Source of the DNA: Lethocerus indicus
Lineage: Eukaryota; Arthropoda; Insecta; Hemiptera; Belostomatidae
Assembly (NCBI GenBank): GCA_019843655.1
Contig: JACDQD010000105.1
Span: forward strand, 1,364,001-1,428,000
DNA length: 64,000 bases
Reading direction: 5' to 3'
Notes under the pieces: generated by a model
What the model saw: the letters and a program-made list of their open reading frames with translations, nothing else
Database searches by the model: none
Told to the model about the DNA's origin: nothing
Part shown: positions 9,590 through 22,300 of the stretch, piece by piece
Numbering within the stretch: position 1 is the stretch's first letter
Layout of the letters: each line of letters starts with the position of its first letter
Translations under genes and position numbers: made by a program

Positions 9590-12500
9590 TTAAAAAAATA
9601 TATAACCGTTTGTAGACATTCTTTCTAGATCAGCGGTATTTAGGTCACAGAAATAATAAACTTTAAGAAACATTTAATTCGTGTTAAATAGATGGATAAA
9701 TGACGTAAATGTATTTATTCAATCTAGAGGATATAAAATTTCTGTTCCCCTGTCATTTTAAATTTTTTAAACAATCATCGTTGGAATGGCCATACACATA
9801 CACGTATGTATTCATAACGATAAGTTTAAGTAATTATTTTTCCTTTTTTTTCTTTGTCAACATTGACATTTTTTGTCTTCCAATTTTTGCAGATCATAAA
9901 ATCATCTGAAGTGCCTGAACTAAAGGACCGAATACGAGGAATGTTGCATTAAGCTTTTCCAGCTGGCAGGATCCCGAAGCGAATTTAATTCCGTTGGCAA
10001 TACGAAATGCCTCAGCCCTCCAAAACCGTTTAGAAAACAGATTTTATTTTTTTTCCCCTGGCACAAAAAAATATTGCACAAAAGGGCGTCCTGTCGATGA
10101 AGACCGACCGTTTCCTAGAAACAGATCTTAACCGATAAGGACATTAAAAAGCCCTCTGTAAAATTGGGGATAGTTGGGAGGGCCCTCGGTTTTGTCAAAG
10201 TGGCCGCCTTTTGTCAGCTGTTGCCTGCCGGCGGCTACCTGGGCCCAGTTTACGCCCTTCGTCTGGCTTCGCAAATTCACGATTCGGTTTGGTGAAATAC
10301 TGCTATATTGGTAATATATCCAATATGGGGGATGCTGGGGGATTTGGGTCAGTTGTATACTGGAGAATTATTAACGGATATTTCGATTTCAATATTTATT
10401 TACTATCGATGTTTTTGTGATATCTCAGATCGTGCAAATATGTAGAAAAATTCGACTGGGCTCTCATATATTCACTATGGCCCGGCATTCCCCGTCTAAA
10501 CTGAACGTTCGGCGTTGTTCGGAATGTTGGCAATCGGTTTTTGAGTTTGGGATGGTTTCAAAACGACACCGGAATGTTACTGGTGTATACGTCATACGAT
10601 TTACTGAACCGGGTTATGCATGGACAGACAAGACCAGAAAAGATATTAGACATTCCGCAGGATTGGGGACAAATATTTTCCTAATGCAAAAACCACATAC
10701 GTTAGGTTAAGGTAGGTATTAATATTTGGTATTTTATGTAAGTGAGTATTCTTTAAAGGGATTTCTTGGTTGGAGTTTCCGCCCTTCTTGCGATATTCAG
10801 TCGGTTCTCACTAAGGACAAAATCCTGGAGACAGAAGAATGGTAACATTAAAAATTTCGATTAGTATCTAACTTAAATTGAATTGGTGTTAAAATAATAT
10901 TGTAAAAATGAACGTAATCATGGAGTTCCAGTTTTGGCGTCAACCTTAGATTGCCGGTTGGGTGCACCGGTTGAGCGTGTCCCTGTTTTGACTCGCTTGT
11001 TTGTGTATTCTGCGGTCGTCTTCCCGGTGCATAGTTCCTAGAAATCTGACGTTTGCATCATCGCGCATGACTCTCATGCCCAAACATTTCTGGCTCGACC
11101 CAGTTTTGAACGCCGCCTACCTTCCGCACCGTTAAATGCACCCGATGTTCGGGACAGATATATATACTAAATCGGACGACTGCCAAAGAATTATACCGGT
11201 CGTTTGATATGCATCTTGACTGGATAGCCAAACTCGCATGGCCGAGAATCGAAACAAATAAATATGATCACGCATTGTGAGTGGCACAATTCTTGACAGT
11301 GGGAAGTACAGGAGAATAAGTTTATTCGACTTTTCAAAAGTATCAAACAGCTAGGCCTTCACCTAGGAAATCGCGTTCTTAAGAAAGTCGTTTTCTTTAA
11401 ACTTTAATCTCGGAATGAAATAGAGGCGCTTCGGAAAGAAGCGGTCAGTTTTTTTTCTCTCGAGCAACCTTAAAATATCTGGAAGGCTCGTTACGCCGTA
11501 ACGTGGAAGAGGTGGAGGGGGACGCAAACTGAATGGACCGCGATAATGCCCTATACCGCCGGTTCTGGGTCAGGGGAAGAACCCGTTTTCAGGAGCCGGC
11601 GGAACAGCGATGTCCTTTATGACGCCAATAAAGAGAGAGAGAAGCGGTGCTGGTGACGACGATTGGGGCTGTCTCTTTAGGAGCGGTCGGCGGTCTACCG
11701 AACAAAGATGCCCCTCCGCCGGGTGACGCTGTTGTCAAACCTTGTGGGGAAAACAGAGCTGCCGGAAAGGCGGTGATAGATTGTCTGGTTTGTTTGGTGG
11801 CGGCCCTGCGGTTCTAGTATGTATATAAACTGGGCTCTATTTATTGTGTAAACCGGGTGCCGGAATCCGCTTACCTCCGCCAACGACCTGTTTACAGGAA
11901 AACCTAACCTGCAACCGTCCCGGCTCCACTTTATCCCAAACCAAGATTGTTTCTTTAGCTGAGTTTTTCTAGGCCCACTTCCGGGACGCATAGACTTCAC
12001 ACAGTTAGGTGTTCCACACTCCAATTTGGGCAGGTGCACAAACCGGTACACATTTTTCTATATATTTAACTCGTTTTTGGACCCATAATTTCGTTACTTA
12101 TTTACAATGTGTCGGTGAAATATTTACCGATTGAGCGATTGGGCCCGCCTTCGCAGGGAGGCGCTGTGTTCCAAATTGTGTACATTCGTGCGATTTCGGC
12201 CACCACCCGCAATTTCCTAGACGGGTTTCTGCCTATTACAATTTTCAGTACCGAGCCGTCAATAAATTTGGGAGGCACCTACGAATGATTCAAATTTGTA
12301 ACATACTAATATATCTGTTGCCATGGCAACAGGTGTATAACGGCCAGAATGGTCGGAGGTCGAAAAGAGACTCCACGGAACACCCACTTGCCGGTTTGCG
12401 TCCAAAATGGAGTTCCCAGAAGCGAGCCGATGACCCGCACCGGCTCAAATGAATCTGCGATTGTTAACCAAATAAACACACACGTAGAGGGTGCCGCTTG

Positions 12501-13720
12501 AACAATGACGCCGTCCTGCCTCCTTGTTAGGTAGATGGCGGTGTATTATTGTCTTAGCACTCGCAGTTTGTTTAGCTCCTCTAATTGGACGGGGCCCCGG
12601 CAATTCACGACGCACAGCGTGATCTCGGAGTCGGGGCGAATGGCCTACGACAATGGATTTTGAAAATGCCCCGCAGAATAGAGCGATTCTTCGGACTGCC
12701 GCATAAATAAAGGGGCATATACGTGCGCGTCCAACAAGCACGATGAACGGAAGCACGCATACTGATTCTGCCCGCAGTTAGTATTCCTCTAAGTACTGCC
12801 CACAAAATATACACAATAAAGTACATAATATACAATACATAACATGGTGTTGTAAACTGTAAAAGCAGATATGGACTGTGCAGTTTCCAAATTCACGGCG
12901 ATATCACACAGTTTTTCCTTACGAAAAAATTGCCCTTCATAAGCATTAAAATCACTGAGACTTAGAAATGTAAAAGATAAGTTACTATTTAAGATGATTT
13001 ATAACAAATAAATAAATTTATCGGGCAGATACTGACGGTCAAATCAGGGTCTTTGATTTTCGGAATGAGTAAACGTGTGACTTTCAGTCTTTTCTTTTTG
13101 AACACTGGTGTCGTACAGATCATTCGTGATTAAACATCGCTCTCGAATCGTTCCGAGTCCATCATCCGAGGCTATCACCTAACAGGATCCTCGTTGTGAT
13201 GACAGTGCCGGTATTCACAGCGGATTCGTTCCACGCCGGTTGATTTCTATCAGTTACACGTCCTGTCGTGTAAACACGCCTAGCCCCATTAAATGAGCGT
13301 CAACGGCCGCTGAAGGGAGACGATTACTTTGGCGTAATGACAGAATGTGGCCGCATACAAAGAGGGGGTGTATATAGTGGGGCCGGCCTTATATTCGTCA
13401 CGGCCTTCGTCCCATTGTAGTCGAAAAGATCCTGCCCTCTGATTTCCTAGTTTTAAAAATAGACCTCACTCTTCTAGGCAAATAGCGACCCCAAATTCAA
13501 TGATTTCAAGTTATAAAATCATGTTCCAGTGTTGGAATTTGTGATGGTTCAATGATTGTATACTGATGTGCCTTTGTTTATGCCAGCATGCGATTGTTCA
13601 TTTATAATATGAACTTGTTCAATTATTATACGTTCATTTTAATGTTTACAATGTATACAAATGTAATTATGAAGACAAAGGCCAGATCTATATTGTAATA
13701 TCCCAAATATGTCCGTGTGT
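9590..13720. other. Non-coding stretch with mixed GC-rich and AT-rich blocks
   Basis: No supported gene is seen. The frames at 11695-12051 and 12445-12835 (minus) lack convincing splice partners or domains. GC-rich blocks at about 10200-10600 and 11500-12700 could be regulatory or exonic remnants. A perfect 18-bp X-box palindrome lies at 12315-12332. Confidence 0.4.
12315..12332. promoter_or_regulatory. Perfect X-box palindrome (RFX-type binding site)
   Basis: The 18 bases CTGTTGCCATGGCAACAG are a perfect palindrome and contain GTTGCCATGGCAAC, the full two-half-site RFX X-box (GTTGCC-AT-GGCAAC). RFX factors use such sites to drive ciliary and sensory-neuron genes. No clear target start lies next to it, so its target is unknown. 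Confidence 0.55.
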
Positions 13721-13723
13721 ACC

Positions 13724-13949
13724 TGTCTGTGATGTCACTTCCACGGCTGTCTGGATTTCTCGATTATTAAGAGAGCATCGTTAAGCTTCTTCGACGATTT
13801 TTCAACTTGAGTGGGGCTATTTGACTTTTTCGACTAAAACCGATAATTTTAATAAAGATTTGAAGCGAGATTACGGAATGTAACGAAATTTTTTTATTGT
13901 TTGAAAGAAATCGAGAAATCCAGACGGCTATGAAGTGACGTCACAGACA
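13724..13949. mobile_element. MITE with 42-bp terminal inverted repeats
   Basis: The left end reads TGTCTGTGATGTCACTTCC then a stretch ending GGATTTCTCGATT. The right end, reverse complemented, reads TGTCTGTGACGTCACTTCA then the same GGATTTCTCGATT. The two 42-base ends differ at only a few positions and flank about 140 bp of AT-rich, non-coding interior, total 226 bp. This is the structure of a miniature inverted-repeat transposable element. I did not find a clear target-site duplication, so the superfamily is open. Confidence 0.8.
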
Positions 13950-14312
13950 TGCTCTAATTTTTTTGGATAATAATTAACCAAAATATCTAGATTTATTAGA
14001 TAAAATATTCAAAACTTGATGAGAAAAATTTCTTTCAAGTTCATTTACTTTTAACTTTAACAGTTAGTTAACATTTAATTTCTTGAAGTTAATTTAATAT
14101 AAAACAATTTAATATTGAAACCTCGCAATTTAGAGGCATTATTTCCATTTGCAATAACACATCATTTCTCCTTGGATTCCTTCAGAAATCTTCCCCTTAT
14201 TGTTATTATCATCCTTATAATTGAGTATGGTAAATAAACGAGAGGTAATATTATCGTAGATCTTAACAAATGAAAGGTCAATTAAATAATACTCTGATTA
14301 TGCACCGAGCAC

Positions 14313-17300
14313 TTATGTATTGTTGTCAGAAATAATATAATTTTTATTGATGACATCATCGAATTGAAGCGAGTCTCGTGGAGAAGGCCCGGAAGACTCG
14401 TCATCGGCGTCGTATTCCGGTTGGACCATAAGAGTTCTGCAAATAGGCAAATCATAATATGAAAATATACGACGTCAACTTGTTCGTTTGCATAAACAAA
14501 AGAAATGTATTACTAAATAATTCAACAATAATCAAAAAGATGAACAGATACTTACATAGTTCTGATATATGTTTCGGGTCTGTCCATCTCGGCGAAGCGA
14601 GATCTGTCCCTTCTCTTTTTCTTCTGGCAGCATCCTTTCTGTATCTAAGGTAAGTTCAATAATTTCAAATTATAAACGGTCCTATTAGATTTTCATGAAC
14701 AGGACGCCAACAACAAGGAACCGGTATTCACCCTTTCAAGGTCTCTAAAACTGCTCTACTACAATTTTTGGTTAATCATTACCATAAATTAAAAAATTTG
14801 CCGTAGTATTGCTGATTAGTCACAGATCCATTACATAATGTAACATATTTTTAATAGGTTTTTGTTGAAGATTATATATAATATTTCCCTTATATACAAA
14901 TATTTGTACGTACTCTCATAGTTTTCGGTTCTGTTTTGGTATTTCTTTTTTCCCTGCAAAGATAACATAAATACCTCTTAAAATGAAATAATTATAATTT
15001 ATACAATAAAAAACGTATATGAAAGACAACGTTACACAACTTACATTCTAACCTCTTCCTCGCCATGAGCGTCCCCTGAAAAAATAAATTAATTGAAACC
15101 AAAAACTGATCTGTGAAACCGAAAATAAAAAACCATTCCAAGTAAATTATGTCAGTGCAACGTGCTACGAATGACTTTCAAATGCAATAAACCTTTATTT
15201 CTATCATTTGCATTATAAAGCGTTATTGTAAATTATTATTAATATATTCTTACCCAATTCCTTATTCTCATTTAAGCATTTGATCAATTGGGCGCATCCC
15301 TGAAGTTTGTTATCCAAATTGACCATTTGTTGAGAATTTACTCTGACAATCTTCAAACAGGGCGCCGGAATATTTTCCGTTGTACCGTCGGTGCCTGAAC
15401 ATATATAAACTCAATTAAGGTCAATAAAAGTATTCACTATTTATTTCCGTGAATAACGAATTGTATATGATTAATAAAACGTCACTGGTCACTGGTGACA
15501 GTTTTATGGTCGTTTTTGAAAATGTATTCGTTCCTCCTAACTACAGATATCTGGTAATCTGAGCTGGAGTAGGGAAGAAGACAAGTTATTTAGACCTAGT
15601 TACTCTTCTACTGTAGTGTAGGGTCTTGCCTCGAAAACTCGGCGACGATAACAACCTTAAAATGTCAGCTTTCGTTTCATTCAGTTGTTTTTCAATGTCC
15701 TTCAGCATCTCAGAACTTACGGTCTCGAAACTAGTGCTGCCGTACAAACTTAAGACGCTGAGGTTCGACTGATTTTGACTGAAAACAAATTATGATTCTG
15801 GAGTGCCTTCGTGAAAATTGTTCTGTCACAACTATATCTATTAGCCCGAGAGATCTCTCTCCTAATGCCAATATAGGTGCTGCTGCACAATTTAGTAAAA
15901 TCTATAATAAATCCAATTTAAATTCTTTGAATTTGAACAAATCGTTTGCAGAAAGTAAACTCCTAGTCGTGAAAACAATGATTTATTTTATTTTCAAATT
16001 TCGTTGGAAATTCAATAACTGGAACTTGGAAGGCCAAATGATACCACACTTACCACAAAGCCAGACTTCCCCTACTGCGTTTCTTTGCCCCTGAAACACA
16101 AAACGCTAGCCAATGAAATCAAACGGTCCATGAGTTCAGTAATATAAACATAAATTTACCAGAACGTTTTAAATAACAAAGAGACCATTTAAGATGCAGG
16201 TTTAAAGTGAATGCCTGTAAAATACAATAAATTGTGCTAGAAAACGAAACCGTTCCTAAACAATATTTAGAAAAATTCCGATCTAATTTTGTCAGCTCTA
16301 AAAATGTACTGTTTCAATTCCACTTTCGAATAATGGAATATGTACACGGTATATTGAAATTCATGTATGTGTAATTAACTCGAAGGCTTCTGAAGAATTA
16401 CTGACGAAAGGCAGGTTTACTTTAGTTTGTTTAGGTTTACATTCGGGTCTCTTACAATTCAAAATATATATAAAATGAATTAAATCAAATATAATAAATT
16501 AGAAATAATTTTAATAAATGCTTCCCACCCTGCAATCTTTCTGCCAATGCGTTGATCTTCTCATCGAGCCTTTGTGCTTCGTATAAACGAGCTTGTATTT
16601 CCTTTTCGTCCAAGTTCCTAAAGCGATAATTCTCTCTCAGCAACGTTTTCTCATCACTTTCTATTTGCGTTTCGCCCCTCTCGAGCCTGGTTTTGGATTT
16701 CGAATCGACAATCCTATTTTCTTCTGCATAATTTATTGGTCTGAATGAAAATCGATTGTACGTCCATAATTCCGGCGAAAAACAAGTTCTTGTTGTTTAA
16801 CACAATCTTGTTAAATTGTCTGCGTTTTTAGACTTTTCGGTATTGAACAGTGAATAGTTACCGCGTAGCGGCGGAAATCGCGAAGGCGCACGTCAGTCCT
16901 GTTACAGTGACGGATAACAGCGCCATCAGAGTCAAGACCCAAAGAGGTATAATCTTCAATATTCCTTCTTCTTCGTCTCCCTCTAAAGATTCCGATCAAC
17001 AACGAATACAAACTAGTCATGATTGCGACAACATTAGAGTGTCGAGCTAACAAAAGCTCACCGTAGCATAACTTACCTCCTATGTGATGATCATATCTCG
17101 GTCCACGGCCCTTACTGAGATCTAGAAACTAAAACATATTTTACAAGACACACTACGTTTCTTTTGTGTACGACTATCGAACTTTCTGTCATTATCAAAC
17201 TAGAATTATCCTAAAAAAACAGTACTTTCGTACTTTTAAAATGCACATCTCCATGTCTCCGAATTACTAAGAGATATCTCGCATCAAATATACAACCCAG

Positions 17301-17566
17301 TTGCCTTTTATTTTTCTAAATAGTAAGTAAACTTTTCGAGGCAGTCTAAGAAAATTGTGCAACTTGCATTCGAGCCTATATAAAGTTAAATCAAATTGAA
17401 GTTAACGTAAAATTTTTCAGGCAGTAAAAATCAGCGCATTAGCGTTGGCATCGTCACCGACAGGACTGACCTGGTTTGAAAGAACATTTTCTCCTCCTGC
17501 AGCACAAACTAGTGACACCGCAATTAGACAGGCAACACTACATTCTTTCGCATGTTTTAAATTCAT
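14313..17566 (-). CDS. Membrane/coiled-coil protein, 369 aa, 11 exons, unknown family
   Basis: Exons: 17566-17471, 17128-17077, 16982-16862, 16740-16529, 16090-16054, 15778-15612, 15394-15254, 15075-15045, 14953-14914, 14644-14556, 14436-14313. All junctions are GT-AG with matching phase and the total is 1110 nt. The sixth exon's donor (CTACA|GTAGAA) is the weakest and was chosen because it keeps frame. Exon 1 gives a signal-like start (MNLKHAKECSVACLIAVSLV). Exon 3 gives a strong hydrophobic segment (residues about 57-85, IIPLWVLTLMALLSVTVTG). Exon 4 and parts of exons 6-7 are charged and heptad-like (EIQARLYEAQRLDEKINALA). Exon 10 is very basic with paired Cys (KGCCQKKKRRDRSRF); the C-terminus is acidic (YDADDESSGP). 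NQS, NLS and NET sequons lie after the hydrophobic segment, so topology is unclear. I recognise no family. Confidence 0.75.
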
Positions 17567-19373
17567 TTTTTGCCGTACTTCTAATCTTATATGCCATTTT
17601 AGAGGTTATATTATTTTTTCATTGTTGCAACATATGAACAAATGATTTTTTAATGGACCCCATGAAACTGACTAATCCCAATAGAATTAATTACGTTAAT
17701 AGTTATGTTAAGACACTGCCACATAGTTATGTTTGCAATTTATAAACAAGCTGTTTGGTTTCCAGAAAATTTTTTGAAATATATTAATAGTTACAATATT
17801 TTCTGGTAACTGCTGAGTTCATTATATGAGTCTTAAATATCTGGTATGGGGGGAAGAAATGTAACACATAGGAATTAAAATCACTTATATTAAAACTAAA
17901 CCTGTACAATAATGAGAATTTTATCATGAGAAATCAGTTCTTTTACTAACAAAACCCTTTAAAATGGTTTGAGATAATATAATTGTGTCATCTTCAACAA
18001 AAAACATTGATCAATGATTAAAAAAGAGCTGTAGATGTAATCAATGGCTATACATAACAATTACAATTTAAAATTTGAAATCTTCAGTTTTATTTGAAAA
18101 TAAAGTTAGACATAATACATATATATATCCAAATTTTTGAATGGCAAATATTTTAAAATTAAAATGTACAAAATATAAATAAATTTTTTTATTTATCTCA
18201 AAAAATACATTTGACTTGAAGGCACGAATCAAAAGAGAAATGCAAATAGATGACTCTCATTCAAAGGAAGATGTTTTTCTAATATGCTTTTCTGATCTTT
18301 TGTATTGGTAGGAATGAAATTTATTAAATTATGATGTAAATGAACCTAACAATAATAGTTAACATTTTTATTACACAAAGATTTTGTTACATCATATTAA
18401 ATAACTATTCAGAATTAAACCTATAACATTAATATTTACATATTATTAACAAGTCTGATGACCTGCTTTTGTTATACAATTATTAATTTTATTACTTTTG
18501 GGCATTGGCAGTATAGAATGTATTGAATCAAAATTCAATTCATTTATTCCTATGGAGTGCATTTAACTACACATATATACATCAATATTTCTGAAAATAA
18601 ATTCAACCTCTTTTTACAAATCATATATATCAAATTGAATAAAACTTTAATCCCGAATATACATTTTCAGAAAGACTTCTAATATTATGTCTTTTACAAT
18701 AAACTGTTGTCATATACATTCATTCAGGAGGGTTTGGCACATTTCTAAGCCCAATGAATAATGTCAAATAATTGATGAGAACAATTAGTTGGTCAGTCAT
18801 TTATCACGAATAATTCTAAATTTATTATTGTTCTACTTAAAGGTAAATATTATTAAAAATGTTTCTGAATCGGGAATGGCTATGTCTCTACCATAAATGT
18901 GTAAATACTTAGCACTTATTCAGTGCTAAATGAATACAATTAATGCAGATGGGTAGGCTTGAACCTAATCCACTCCTAATATTTACTATGTTAGTCCAAA
19001 TTCTTATGAGATAATTAATTATGAAATTATAAAATAAAAACTATTCAGGGGAATTACATACATATGGCACACCGCAAAAATTTAATTCTGGTACAGAACA
19101 CTACCACTTAACAAAATAATTCTGGATTAGATCCTCAGTTATTTATCAGTTAATGAAAGCATCATTTGTGTTAAGATAGCTGTTACCTTTCTTTTGAATG
19201 AAATAATTTCAAATTCTTGTAAATATTCTGCTTTTTTTAAACTGATTTTTATTTATAACTGATGGTCTAAAAATTTTAATTCAACTGAATTCATTTATAT
19301 GACATAACAATTGACCAGACACATGAAAACAACATGCCAATTTGTGTATTTGCAGATAAATTTCATGTACAAA
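17567..19373. other. AT-rich interval: promoter of the 369-aa gene and 3' UTR of the coiled-coil gene
   Basis: No coding frame is supported. The right part is the 3' UTR of the 944-aa gene (stop at 19376-19374). AATAAA on the minus strand occurs at 19253-19248 (121 bases past the stop) and again at 18548-18543, among others, so alternative poly(A) sites and a long UTR are possible. The left part must hold the promoter of the gene starting at 17566. Confidence 0.5.
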
Positions 19374-22300
19374 CTACAAAGTGCCATTGATAGTTCTTGA
19401 ATTGACGGAAGCATTTGCATTAAGGTCAGGTTGGGATGTTGAGACAGGTAACGTAGTTGCAGAATGGAAATTTGTTTCTTCTAATTCTTTCTGCAGTCTG
19501 CTAAGGACAGGATTTTGTTCCACATCATTCTGTATACTCTGCAGCATCTAAAATATTGGTTCAATTATATAACACATGAATGTATAATTAAATGATCTAC
19601 ATTATACAAGAAATAATAAGTCGGTATGCAACAATAATTCTGACTCTTCAAAATAATAGATTTACAAAAATGTATAATATTTTATTAGGTAAAAGACTAA
19701 TTTTACCTCTAAAGCTGAATCGATAGCTTCATATTGTCTGCGAACTTCTGACATGGCTTTGTGCCAGTTGTTTGTAAGCAACTCTTGTGTAAGCCCCAAT
19801 TTCTTTTCCATATCAGACAGTTCTTCTTCCCTGTCTACCAAAGCCTTCTGTAGCTCTGAAACCTATATTCATCAACAAAGAGAAATAAATCTTTAATAGT
19901 TTCATGAAAAAAATATCATTTGTGATTCAGTAAATATTTATAATATTTTTTACAATTTTCTGTCCAATATAATATTCACCTGCTGAGATGACATTTCTGT
20001 ACAGAGTAGTTTTTTATTTAGCTGCTCTATTTCAGAACGCAGTGCAGAAGTTGCCTGGTCCACGCTGATCTTTTGCTCCTTTTCCTCACTCAATCTAAAC
20101 ATTGTTTTCATAATAACATTAATAAATTTGTTGCTTACAATTATAAATCATTTATGTAGTACACATATATCAATTAATCATGAAATTAGCATTCTTTTGA
20201 TTAAGCATACATTACTGTTCCTCTAATTGTTTCTCCTTTATCTTTAACAATAATATTTCAATACTTATCTAAATTAAAAATTAAGCAATAAAGAAAATTA
20301 GTTCAGGTAGAACTGAAATACTAGATTCATAAATGAAGCAATAACTAATCTTACCTTGTCATTATTTGAAACAATAATATTTTTCCATCTAAAAGAATCT
20401 CAAGAAATTCAATAACAGAATTGAAATAATATCTTTCAAATTCCCTACTAGTTACTACCACATATTATATATTAAGTATTGTTAAATTAAACTAATTAAA
20501 ATTAATTAAAAATTAAAATTATTAATTATTAAAAAATTAATTTCATTAAATTAAATTGATTAAACGTACCTCTGCTTTTCTGTGGACAATTGAATAATTT
20601 GCAAAACTTTGAGGAGCTTGGTAACTAAATTGTCAACCTCTATTACTTGATCAACTAGTGTGCTTGATGATTCATGATGGACACTCATATCTTTAGCAAC
20701 TTCTTCTTCCTGCTTCTGTCTTAGCAATATGGCTTGTGACAAGTTTTGCAGGGATTCACTGTTTGTTAGGCCACCATCAGTGTTGTTATCTCCTGAAAGG
20801 AAATATTAAATTACATTTTATTTGATGAAAATACATGTTATTGTTATCCACTTCTTAAGCTTTGCTAGGCTTTTGTGCAGGGGGTCTATGAATACCCCAT
20901 GAAGACTGACAAAGACTGTTATTGCAGTTAAAGATTAAAAAGTCAAAGCAAAATTATTAAGCTTAAGGAAAATAATCCAGTTCTTTTTCCTTTCTCTAGA
21001 AGTAGAGGAAAAACTAATTTCTAAGAATAAATTTCTTAAACATATTTAAAAGTTGAAAATAAAAGTAAAATAATTTTTTTTTTGGTTTCGAGTGCAGCCA
21101 GCAGTAAAATAATTATTCTGTCATAACCTACTGAATACACATACCACATAATTCAAAATCATCACTAGCTGCAAAAGAGGTTCTGTGGCTATGACGCATT
21201 GGGGACAGGTCTGATAGGGATGGCAGAGAAGCAATAGAATGGCGTTTGCCATCTCCAGGTGAAGAAGTAGCAGTTACATCCCGGTGGAAAGAAGCTGGCT
21301 CTGGTTCAGCTGCAAGTAGTTCAGCATCAGAAAATGTGTCTGTAACAATGATTAAATAATTAAACAAATATAATATAAGTTCACAAGCAATGAAATTTAT
21401 CATGGGAGGAGGAAATATCAATGCAAAACTAACATTAAAACATTTATTTATTGAACAGATAGTTTTCAATATTTTAAATCTTAAAAGAATTCAAATGTCT
21501 TTTTCTAAATGTTCTCCTTCAATAAAAGTTCACACACCAAAGTGTGTAATTAACTAACTGTTTAGTTAGTCATAGTGTGATTTATTTTAAAAAATTACCT
21601 GGAGTGGATCTTAATAAAGTTGCTGATCTAATGGCGTTTATGATAGCAGCCATAAAGCCTCTACCAGAGGGTTTGTGTTGTGGACTATTATTTTCACTAG
21701 CTGCAGAACTACCTGCACTGCTACTTTGGCTGTATGCCTCATTGTGAAATATCACATCCTGCCAACAATATTCAAATATGTAAAATATAAACATAAATTA
21801 GGTATACTCTTAAACCTATAATGTTTATAGAATTAAAAAAGCTGTAATTAGTGAGATAATAGGTTTAGAGTTTGCATTAAAATTAAAACAAAATGCAATA
21901 TTATCTAAGTGCCTGAGATGAAGATATTTGTCTACTTTAAAAATGTGAATATTGTGATTCAGTATGATATAAATATTCCATTACAGCAAAAACTGAACAT
22001 AACAATGACATGAACTGCATATATGCATGAAATGTACTATAATCATACTTCTGAAATCATTAAAAATGAATGAAAATTATTTGAAATGATGTCACTATGA
22101 AATCTCAAGCTTCTTTTTAAACAGAATAAAAGACAATGTATTTTATGTAAATCTATTAAAAACAAGAGATAAATAAATGTATAAATAATATATGTAAGTA
22201 AGTATAATCTCTTATATCCATACTAGTTCCATACTATTGTATGGAAAGGTATGCTGCGCATTATTTCAAGCTTAAATTTTGGATTGATTGACAATACAGT

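Noticed and set aside
11695..12051. 118-codon minus frame in a GC-rich block
   Set aside because: A donor-like GGAG|GTAAGC occurs inside it, but no signal, domain or matching second exon was found.
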